From NCBI RefSeq assembly GCF_001653715.1, contig NZ_LWHQ01000001.1:1-64000 (forward strand): a stretch of 64,000 nucleotides of DNA. Reading direction: 5' to 3'. A model generated the notes under the pieces. The model was not told the DNA's origin and searched no databases. It saw only the letters and a program-made list of their open reading frames with translations. The DNA is from Methylobacterium platani. GTDB lineage: Bacteria > Pseudomonadota > Alphaproteobacteria > Rhizobiales > Beijerinckiaceae. Numbering within the stretch: position 1 is the stretch's first letter; each line of letters opens with the position of its first letter. Both the position numbers and the translations under genes were made by a program. Of the stretch, positions 57,241-64,000 are shown piece by piece.

Positions 57241-57339
57241 GTCGTCGCCTTCGTCGGTCGCGTGCCGAGCCGGCCCGATCCCGGCCGGCCGCGCGCAGTT
57301 AGGTCCGATTCCCCGACCTGACGCAAGGCGAGGCGGCGC

Positions 57340-58491
57340 CTATCGGGCGTCTCCCCGGTCCGGCTCCGTCCCCAATCCCCGCACCAGCGGCAGGGCTGCC
57401 GCGCAGGCCGCGGCCATGACCCAGAACGCCCCCGGGCCGAGGCGGCCGTAGAGCGGGCCGGCCGCCAGGGTCGCCAGGGTGGTGGCGAGGCCGAGGCCGA
57501 GGGTGCCGTAGAGGGTCTGGGCCGTCGCCGCGAGGTGGGGCGGCACCCTCCGGCTCAGGATCCGCATCGCCGCGAGGTGGAGGAGCGCGAAGGTCAGCCC
57601 GTGCAGGGCCTGGATGGCGACGAGCGCCGGCAGGGCCGCGGTGAGCGCCGCCGCCGACCATCGCACGAGTCCGGCCGCGGCCGCGATGCCGAGGGCGGCG
57701 GCGGGGCCGATCCGGGCCAGCAGCGGCGGGCCGAGGACGAGGAAGACCAGCACCTCCGCCGCCACTGCCTCGGCCCAGAGCAGGCTCGCGGTGGCCGGGC
57801 TCAGCCCGGCGTCGCGCCAGCGGATGATCGCGAAGGCGTCGTGCACCGCGTGGCTGCCGATCACCAGGGCCGCCACCGCGACGAGGCGGCGGAAGACCGG
57901 GGCGCGCAGGAGCAGCCCGGCCCCGGCGGTGGCCGGCGCCCCCGTGGCGGCGCCGCCGTCGGGCAAGCCGAGCGTCGCCGCGGCGAGGCCCGCGAAGGCG
58001 ACGGCGCCCGCCGCCGGCAGGGCCGACAGCCCGGCGAGGCCCGCGACCTGGCCGGCGACGAGGGTGCCCGCGATGAAGGCGGCCGAGCCGGCGCCCCGTA
58101 CGGTGCCGTAGGCGAAGCGGGCGGTCTGCGCGGCGGGCAGCGCCAGGGCGTCGGCGAGCGGCGCCAGCGGCGCCGTCGCGGCGGCGTGGGCGAGGCTCGC
58201 GAGCATCAGCCCGGCGAGGCCGTGGCCGGCGAGGTACAGGAGGGCGCTCAGCCCCGACAGGGCGGCGCAGGCCGCGAGCACGCCCCGGCCGGCGGCCATC
58301 CGGTCGGCGATCCGGCCCGCGAGCGGTCCGGCGGCGAGGCGGATGCCGGTCCCGGCGGCGAGCACCAGCCCGACCTCGGTGGGCGACAGCCCGCGCTGGC
58401 TGAGGAGCGCGGGCAGGAACGGCGTGGTCAGGCCGTAGCCGGCATAGAGCGCGGCGTAGACGAGGACGAAGCGCGGCAGCGCACCGCGCAT
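57340..58491 (-). CDS. MFS transporter (HcaT/MFS_1-like group)
   Basis: A 383-aa major facilitator transporter with about 12 spans: FVLVYAALYAGYGLTTPFLP, ALLSQRGLSPTEVGLVLAAG, LAAGPLAGRIADRM (loop 2-3 motif), SHAVHDAFAIIRWRDAGLSP, and LQ/HGLTFALLHLAAMRILSR in the second half. The arrangement fits the 3-phenylpropionate-transporter-like group. A 39-aa membrane peptide is encoded 8 bases upstream on the same strand. Substrate unknown. Confidence 0.85.
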   Translation of the reverse strand: MRGALPRFVLVYAALYAGYGLTTPFLPALLSQRGLSPTEVGLVLAAGTGIRLAAGPLAGRIADRMAAGRGVLAACAALSGLSALLYLAGHGLAGLMLASLAHAAATAPLAPLADALALPAAQTARFAYGTVRGAGSAAFIAGTLVAGQVAGLAGLSALPAAGAVAFAGLAAATLGLPDGGAATGAPATAGAGLLLRAPVFRRLVAVAALVIGSHAVHDAFAIIRWRDAGLSPATASLLWAEAVAAEVLVFLVLGPPLLARIGPAAALGIAAAAGLVRWSAAALTAALPALVAIQALHGLTFALLHLAAMRILSRRVPPHLAATAQTLYGTLGLGLATTLATLAAGPLYGRLGPGAFWVMAAACAAALPLVRGLGTEPDRGDAR

Positions 58492-58499
58492 CGCGTGCG

Positions 58500-58619
58500 T
58501 CAGATCAGGCCGGCGCCGTGGGGATGGTCCCGCGGCGGCTCGACCGTGACGATGGCTCCGAGGCCGAGGATGAGGGCGCCGGCGGCACAGAAGGCGAGGG
58601 AGAGGGCTGCGATGATCAT
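58500..58619 (-). CDS. Single-span membrane peptide, 39 aa
   Basis: The frame reads MIIAALSLAFCAAGALILGL, then GAIVTVEPPRDHPHGAGLI: one span and a short tail. Its stop is 8 bases before the MFS start on the same strand, so it is likely the first gene of that operon. No family is recognised. It could serve as an accessory peptide of the transporter, but this is inference. Confidence 0.5.
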   Translation of the reverse strand: MIIAALSLAFCAAGALILGLGAIVTVEPPRDHPHGAGLI

Positions 58620-58767
58620 GGACGCGAGCTTCGCGATCGCGTGCTTAACGCGAGCTTGCCGAACGGGGTGAAGAAGCGGAAAACCCCGGCATCCACAACG
58701 CGAATGCGGACGGGTGCGGACACGCCGCCACGGCCACGCAAACGCCATCATCACGCGAGGGACGCCT

Positions 58768-59787
<1,020 letters not shown>

Positions 59788-59813
59788 GCCACGCTCGCGG
59801 ATGTCGGGCTCAC

Positions 59814-59838
59814 GGCGTCATCCGGTGTGGATGACGCC
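59814..59838 (+). terminator. Terminator hairpin after the aldo/keto reductase
   Basis: GGCGTCATCC (59814-59823) and GGATGACGCC (59829-59838) form a perfect 10-bp stem with a 5-base loop, 27 bases after the stop codon. Confidence 0.6.
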
Positions 59839-59860
59839 GGTCGATGGCGGATTTCCTCTT

Positions 59861-59885
59861 GGAACGCGCCGCGCACGGCTTAGTT
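59861..59885 (+). promoter_or_regulatory. EcfG-like promoter ahead of the SWIB gene (near-consensus)
   Basis: GGAAC (59861-59865) is followed after 16 bases by AGTT (59882-59885), one mismatch from the EcfG consensus GGAAC-N16-CGTT. It lies 70 bases before the ATG of the SWIB gene. Weaker than the site at 54841. Confidence 0.35.
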
Positions 59886-59955
59886 CTTGATGCTAAGTGC
59901 CCAGGCATGTCCACTGTTCGACCCTGGGAGACGGGTTGCAGACCGGAGGAGACCG

Positions 59956-60351
59956 ATGGCGACCAAGACCACCAAGAAAGCCGAGACGAAAGCCGAGCCC
60001 GAGGCCGCCCCGAAGGCCGCCAAGGCCGCCGCCCCGAAGGCGGCCGCCAAGGACGACGGCAAGGACGAGGGCAAGGGCAAGAAGGTCGCGGCGCCGAAGA
60101 CCGGCGACAAGCCCAACGCCCTGCAGAAGCCGCTGCAGCCCACCGCCGAACTCGGCGCCATCGTGGGCGACAAGCCGATCCCGCGCGGCGAGGTGGTGAG
60201 CAAGGTGTGGGAGTACATCCGCAAGCACTCGCTCCAGAACCCCGAGAACAAGCGCGAGATCCTCGCCGACGACAAGCTGAAGAAGGTCTTCGGCAAGGAC
60301 AAGGCGACGATGTTCGAGATGAACAAGTACCTCGCCCAGCACCTGAAGTAG
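59956..60351 (+). CDS. SWIB/MDM2 domain protein with histone-like Lys/Ala-rich arm
   Basis: A 131-aa protein. Residues 1-50 are Lys- and Ala-rich (KTTKKAETKAEPEAAPKAAK onward), like the arms of bacterial histone-H1-like proteins, and probably bind DNA. Residues 55-131 form a SWIB/MDM2 domain: LQKPLQPTAELGAIVGDKPI, PRGEVVSKVWEYIRKHSLQN, REILADDKLKKVFGKDKATM and FEMNKYLAQHLK. Such proteins are thought to act in nucleoid organisation. ATG 59956 is preceded by GGAGGAGACC. A strong double hairpin follows the stop. Confidence 0.88.
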   Translation: MATKTTKKAETKAEPEAAPKAAKAAAPKAAAKDDGKDEGKGKKVAAPKTGDKPNALQKPLQPTAELGAIVGDKPIPRGEVVSKVWEYIRKHSLQNPENKREILADDKLKKVFGKDKATMFEMNKYLAQHLK

Positions 60352-60390
60352 GGCGATCCGCGTCGGTCGGGCGACCCGCCTCCTCCCGCC

Positions 60391-60444
60391 CCGGATGGCC
60401 GCGCGACGCGGCCATCCGGTCCGCCCTTCGGCGGAGCGGACCGG
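60391..60444 (+). terminator. Terminator, two consecutive hairpins after the SWIB gene
   Basis: CCGGATGGCCGCG (60391-60403) and CGCGGCCATCCGG (60407-60419) make a perfect 13-bp stem with the loop CGA. A second stem, GGTCCGC with GCGGACC, lies at about 60417-60443. Together they make a strong terminator. Confidence 0.7.
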
Positions 60445-60545
60445 CCCGGGGGCGATGCATCCGCGCGATCAGGCAGGCCCGGCATCTCCCGCCGCCGTCC
60501 GCGCGACCGCGGCCGACCGGACCAATCGGGCCGGGCGTTCCTTCG

Positions 60546-60722
60546 ATGACGACACCCCACGACCCTGACGACGCCGCTCGACGACGCGCCCTCGCCGCCA
60601 TCCTGTTCCTGCTCGTCCTGGTGCTCGGCGGCGTCTGGCTCGCCGGGGCTTTGCGCCGGGAAGCGGCGCGCGAGGACTGCCTGGCGAGCGGCCGCCGCGA
60701 TTGCGCCGTGCTGCCGCGCTAG
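60546..60722 (+). CDS. Small membrane protein, 58 aa
   Basis: The frame reads MTTPHDPDDAARRRALAAIL, then FLLVLVLGGVWLAGALRR (one span) and a tail with two Cys (EDCLASGRRDCAVLPR), perhaps a disulfide on the periplasmic side. The ATG is preceded by GGGCGTTCC, not a clear SD, so status rests on the coherent span and stop. No family is recognised. Confidence 0.55.
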   Translation: MTTPHDPDDAARRRALAAILFLLVLVLGGVWLAGALRREAAREDCLASGRRDCAVLPR

Positions 60723-60890
60723 GGGCCGTGCCCTGTCCCGCCTGACCGGGCGAGGGGCTGCGTCCGGCATCGGGAGCGGTCCGGCAGCGTTCGTCGAGAC
60801 CGAGATCCTCGATTCCTCCGCTCTCGCATTTCCCGGCTGATCGCTTCGCGATGCGGAAAACGGCCTCGCTCGTGCGCCGCGCGGGCTGAT

Positions 60891-60928
60891 GGCATGAAAT
60901 CCGGAAGATCACTTTCGGATTTCATGCC
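60891..60928. repeat. Inverted repeat, 13-bp arms
   Basis: GGCATGAAATCCG (60891-60903) and CGGATTTCATGCC (60916-60928) are perfect reverse complements with a 12-base centre. It may be an intergenic element or a terminator hairpin. Confidence 0.7.
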
Positions 60929-61007
60929 GGAAGCAGCTCGGAGAGCCTGCTTGATTGGGAAAATCGGTTACATCCCCCAATGTCATCCCGGGGCTCGCCG
61001 CAGGCGA

Positions 61008-61095
61008 GAACCCGGAATCCATGACCGCCGACGGCGGAGGGTAGTGCGATGTTCCGCTTCATCCTGCATCGTCAACGGTCATGGATTCCGGGTTC
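61008..61095. repeat. Inverted repeat, 20-bp arms (ATGGATTCCGGGTTC element)
   Basis: GAACCCGGAATCCATGACCG (61008-61027) and CGGTCATGGATTCCGGGTTC (61076-61095) are perfect 20-base reverse complements, separated by 48 bases. The preceding GTCATCCCGGGGCTCGCC fits the same element. Sequences with this ATGGATTCCGGGTTC core are familiar from many Rhizobiales intergenic regions; recognition is from memory. Confidence 0.75.
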
Positions 61096-61185
61096 CGCCG
61101 CGCCTTGGAACGGATCGGTTCGAAGGCGCCGGCCAAGCCCGCAAGGTCCCCTTTTCCTTCGCCGGCGCTGAAGTGTGCCGGCGCC
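61095..61185. repeat. Dispersed intergenic palindromic element, copy 2
   Basis: Copy 2 of the element at 35314. Arms GCGCCTTGGAAC and GTTCGAAGGCGC form a hairpin, then AAGCCCGCAAGGT is shared, then a second hairpin (GCCGGCGC/GTGCCGGCGCC). It abuts the 20-bp inverted repeat. Confidence 0.75.
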
Positions 61186-61203
61186 AGCGGACTGCAAGGT
61201 TCG

Positions 61204-61770
61204 TCAGGCGGCACCCCTGTCCGCCTGGAATGCCGCAGCCCTTTTCAGGACGGAGCGGACGACAAGGACGTGCCCGGGCATGATGGCTGCGAGATAGGCA
61301 CGGCCGAGCCGGTTGCGGCAGCGCACGACCGTGGTAGCGACGAGGTCCGCCCGCCCGTCCAGGCTTGGGCTGAGAAGAAGCGACAGGCAAAAGTCGAGAT
61401 GAATGTCGTCCTCTCCCAGGACGATCTCGCGCTCGGACCGAGAGAGGACCGGGAAGAAGTCGATCCGGTCCCGGCCGTCGGCCTTCAGCCGGGCTCTCAT
61501 CTCCCCCTACGTCCGGATGCCGAAGAGGCGTACGGCCGCGTCGCGCAGTGTCAGGGCCGCCGTGATCCAGGGGGCGGGGTTCGAGAGCCCGCTCCGAGCC
61601 AGCCTTGCCAAGTCTAGCCTTGCCAGGTCCAGCCTTGCCAGGTCATGCGGTCCCGGCCCGGGCAGCGTCACCGCGAAGGAGTCGACGAGGTCCGCGCCCG
61701 GATACCACGAGGCCACCGCGCAATCGGTCGGCGGCATCGTCGTCCGGATCCGGGTCAGGCGTTTGGGCAT
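61204..61770 (-). pseudogene. DUF2867 protein, broken by an in-frame TAG
   Basis: Both halves match DUF2867 in one frame. The N-terminal half has VASWYPGADLVDSFAVTLPG, then WITAALTLRDAAVRLFGIRT. A TAG at 61504-61506 follows and the same frame continues GEMRARLKADGRDRIDFFPV, LSRSEREIVLGEDDIHLDFC and VATTVVRCRNRLGRAYLAAI to the stop at 61204. One nonsense change is enough to explain it. A 15-bp tandem expansion (ARLDL-type repeats) is in the first half. It may be a recent pseudogene, a readthrough gene or a sequencing error. ATG 61770 is used; GTG 61776 is also in frame. Confidence 0.7.
61599..61643. repeat. 15-bp tandem repeat, three copies, in the DUF2867 pseudogene
   Basis: Units CCAGCCTTGCCAAGT (61599), CTAGCCTTGCCAGGT (61614) and CCAGCCTTGCCAGGT (61629). 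In frame on the minus strand they encode repeated Leu-Ala-Arg-Leu-Asp. Confidence 0.85.
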
Positions 61771-61776
61771 GCTCAC

Positions 61777-62056
61777 GGCTCCGGATTCCGGCCTCGAGGG
61801 GGCGGAGCCTACAGCCGCGGCTTGCCGCGATCACCCGCCCGGTCATCCGCCGTTCCTCGTCCGATGCGACGACGGAGACGATCGACGTGATGTCGGATGT
61901 CTCGCAGGAGGAGCGTCCGCTTGCGAGGGATAGGTCGACGCCCGCATCCCGCCCCGGCGGGCCTTCGCAGGCTCGCGCCGATCGAGCGTCGATCCCTGGC
62001 GCCGGCCCGGGTCGTCGCGGGCGCGCATCCGCCGGGGCGGAGCGCCGTCCCTCGCC
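61777..62056. other. Intergenic region after the GGDEF-EAL gene
   Basis: 280 bases between the GGDEF-EAL stop and the DUF2867 remnant, both leftward. Short frames lack domains. I see no terminator with a T-run or repeat element. Confidence 0.35.
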
Positions 62057-64000
62057 TCACGCCGTGCGCCGCTCGCCGTCCCGGATCAGGGCCTCGAACG
62101 CCGCCGCCTCCATCGGCCGGCCGAACAGGTAGCCTTGCGCCTCCTCGCAGCCCTTCGCCCGCAGGCGCCGGGCCGCGGCTTCCGTCTCGACTCCCTCCGC
62201 GGTCACCGCGAGGCCGAAGCTGCGGCCGAGGCTGAGCACCGACTGCACGATCGCCCGGTCCTGGGGCGAGGCGTCCATGCCCTGGACGAACGAGCGGTCG
62301 ATCTTCAGCCGCGTGAGCGGAAAGCGCTTGAGCAGGCTCAACGAGGCGTAGCCGGTGCCGAAATCGTCGAAGGCGAGACCGATGCCGAGGTCGCGCAGGG
62401 CCCGCAGCGGGGCGATCAGGGCCTCGTCGTGCTGCAGGATGATGGTCTCGGTGATCTCGAGCTCGAGGGCGGAGCCGGGCAGGCCGGAATCGGCCAGAGC
62501 CGCCCGGACCTCGTCGACGAGGCTCGCCGAGTGGAACTGCGCCCCGAACAGGTTGACGCTGACGCGCAGGTCGGGCGCGCCGGCGGGGTGGCGGGCGCTG
62601 CGCCACGCCGCGGCCTGGGCGCAGGCGGTGCGCAGCACCCAGCGGCCCACCGGCGCGGCGAGGCGGCTCGCTTCCAGGGGCGCCAGGAACTCGCCCGGGG
62701 CGAGGAGGCCGAGGCGCGGGTGGCGCCAGCGGATCAGCGCCTCGGCCCCGAGGATCCGGCGATCCCGCAGGTCGACCTGCGGCTGGTAGACCAGCGCGAA
62801 CTCGCCGGCCGCCAGCGCCCGGGGCAGTTCCTGCTGGCGCGCGGTCCAGGACAGGGTGGCGTCGCGCAGGGCCGGCGTGAACAGCCGGTGGCAGTGCCGG
62901 CCGGCGCGCTTGGCCTCGTAGAGGGCCATGTCGGCGCAGGCGAGCAGCGCGTCGGTGAGGGGGCCGTGGCGCGGGCTCAGCGCGATGCCGATGCTGGCGC
63001 CCAGATGGATGGTCTGGCCCTCGACCGCGAACGGCTCGGAGAGGCTGTGCAGGATCGTCTCGGCGGCGGCCTCCGCCGCCGGCCCGTCGCGCCCGGGCAG
63101 CAGGATCGCGAACTCGTCGCCGCCCATCCGGGCGACGAGGCCGTCCCCGCCGATGCAGGCGCCGAGGCGCTCGCCGGCCTGGCGGATCAGGATGTCGCCC
63201 GCCTCGTGGCCGAGGGCGTCGTTGACCTTCTTGAAGCCGTCGAGGTCGATCATCAGGGCGGCGGCCGGGCCCTCGGGCGCGGCGGCGGCCTGCGCCATCG
63301 CCAGGGCGAGGCCCCGGCGGTTGCTCATCCCGGTCAGGCCGTCGGTCTCGGCCTGCCGGCGCAGGGTCTCCATCAGGCGCGCGCGCTCGCGCAGGCGCTC
63401 CTCCAGCACCGCGAGCGCCTCGAACAGCCGCCGGATCCCGGTGATGCGGATGATCGCCGCCGGACGGGCGGGACCGCCCGGCGGCGGGCTGTCGCGCAGG
63501 GCGTCGCCCCGGGACAGGGCGACGACGATCTCCCGCGCGACGAGGAGCGGGCGCAGCACCGTGGCGCTCAGCGAGTGCAGCAGGGCGACCAGCAGCGCCA
63601 GGACGACGGCGCCGCCGACGGCCACCGCGACGAGCCGCCGGCGCATCGCGTCGCGCTCGGCCGAGAAGCCCTCGATCAGGCCGGCGAGGTAGCGGTCGCG
63701 CAGGGCCTCGACCGGCTTCAGGGCCGGCACGTAGCGGTGGGTGAGCTCGTCGGCGGTGAGCGAGTAGCGGCCGGTCCCGCGCCCCTCCGCGATCGTCGCC
63801 TCGATCAGCGCCAGCCCCCGCCCGGCGAAGGTGGTCTCGACCGCGGCGAACAGCGCCTCGTAGGGCTGCCCGGGCCCGAAGGCCGCCTGGCCGCGCAGCA
63901 GCCGCAGCATCTCCAGGATGCGGCCCCGCATCTGCCGGGCATCCGAGAGCTGGGCGGCGTTCAGCGGATGGTGCACGGCGACCGCCGGGATGATGGCCGA
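62057..64000 (-). CDS. Membrane GGDEF-EAL protein, N-terminus beyond the window
   Basis: A c-di-GMP enzyme whose 5-prime end is cut off at the right edge; about 648 residues are visible and the frame remains open to 64000. It has a sensor part, a span (LVAVAVGGAVVLALLVALLH), and a HAMP-like linker. GGDEF follows (TDGLTGMSNRRGLALAMAQ, intact GGDEF in VARMGGDEFAILLPG), then EAL (GAEALIRWRHPRLGLLAPGE, DDFGTGYASLSLLKRFPLTR, AEGVETEAAARRLRAKGCEE). Both active sites are intact, so it could be a bifunctional cyclase/phosphodiesterase. The visible start region (VHHPLNAAQLSD) does not look like a true N-terminus. Confidence 0.9.
   Translation of the reverse strand, partial: SAIIPAVAVHHPLNAAQLSDARQMRGRILEMLRLLRGQAAFGPGQPYEALFAAVETTFAGRGLALIEATIAEGRGTGRYSLTADELTHRYVPALKPVEALRDRYLAGLIEGFSAERDAMRRRLVAVAVGGAVVLALLVALLHSLSATVLRPLLVAREIVVALSRGDALRDSPPPGGPARPAAIIRITGIRRLFEALAVLEERLRERARLMETLRRQAETDGLTGMSNRRGLALAMAQAAAAPEGPAAALMIDLDGFKKVNDALGHEAGDILIRQAGERLGACIGGDGLVARMGGDEFAILLPGRDGPAAEAAAETILHSLSEPFAVEGQTIHLGASIGIALSPRHGPLTDALLACADMALYEAKRAGRHCHRLFTPALRDATLSWTARQQELPRALAAGEFALVYQPQVDLRDRRILGAEALIRWRHPRLGLLAPGEFLAPLEASRLAAPVGRWVLRTACAQAAAWRSARHPAGAPDLRVSVNLFGAQFHSASLVDEVRAALADSGLPGSALELEITETIILQHDEALIAPLRALRDLGIGLAFDDFGTGYASLSLLKRFPLTRLKIDRSFVQGMDASPQDRAIVQSVLSLGRSFGLAVTAEGVETEAAARRLRAKGCEEAQGYLFGRPMEAAAFEALIRDGERRTA

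Larger units (their letters stand above)
60723..61203. other. Intergenic region with a cluster of dispersed repeats
   Basis: 481 bases without a supported gene. It holds three separate palindromic elements: 60891-60928, 61008-61095 and 61095-61185. This density of inverted repeats suggests a hotspot for Rhizobiales intergenic elements. Confidence 0.6.

Overview
The window is GC-rich (about 70 percent by eye) and carries protein families typical of an alphaproteobacterium in the Rhizobiales, most likely Methylobacterium or a close relative. The evidence is an EcfG-type sigma factor, HWE histidine kinases, an NDUFS4-like complex I subunit, DUF1491 and YbjN proteins, a spore-photolyase-like radical SAM protein and Rhizobiales-type intergenic palindromes. 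The assignment is by inference, since no rRNA or species marker is present.

Layout, left to right. 1-3395: a cut-off exported protein, a small membrane protein and the pxpABC 5-oxoprolinase operon. 3460-7493: a cobalamin riboswitch and a second operator-like palindrome ahead of a TonB-dependent receptor and a PepSY membrane protein. 8144-14470: a Cache-GGDEF-EAL protein, a divergent methyltransferase/regulator pair, and a possible isocyanide-synthase-like gene with an EamA exporter. 14714-21957: a purine hydroxylase and permease operon arranged like E. coli ygfM-xdhD-ghxQ, then an SHMT-like enzyme divergent from a LysR regulator. 21900-23070: a short low-GC island with two small membrane proteins. 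23065-31119: a LOV-HWE kinase, DUF3088, cytochrome b561, a TetR regulator, ybjN-proC, ubiK and an OmpR/EnvZ-type pair whose stop codon starts a 26-bp tandem array.

31447-44308: a protein with two internal repeats, a three-domain glycosyltransferase/methyltransferase, ruvA, a DUF2335 pair, tRNA-Pro, the NDUFS4-like subunit, an MFS transporter read into a radical SAM gene that has no ordinary start codon, small conserved genes, an ArgE-type deacetylase and a Crp-family regulator. 44298-49953: a CheB/CheR/PAS/HWE hybrid kinase, a separate CheB and a WaaE-like glycosyltransferase. 50260-58619: a lipoprotein hydrolase, an orphan TRAP binding protein, a broken GNAT gene, D-tartrate dehydratase, small exported proteins, a sigma factor that appears to be a NepR-EcfG fusion, a methyltransferase-fold protein and an MFS transporter. 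58768-64000: an aldo/keto reductase, a SWIB protein, a cluster of dispersed repeats, a DUF2867 pseudogene and a cut-off GGDEF-EAL protein.

Signalling dominates: two HWE kinases, two GGDEF-EAL proteins, an OmpR-type two-component system, two CheB domains and an EcfG sigma factor. HWE kinases commonly feed the PhyR-NepR-EcfG general stress response. The fused sigma factor and a GGAAC-N16-CGTT promoter about 0.9 kb from it suggest that response is partly encoded here. The strongest candidates for something undescribed are the NepR-EcfG fusion, the isocyanide-synthase-like/EamA pair, the glycosyltransferase-glycosyltransferase-FkbM fusion and the doubly controlled TonB receptor. Tandem repeats that start at stop codons and a radical SAM gene without a start codon are the main structural oddities.
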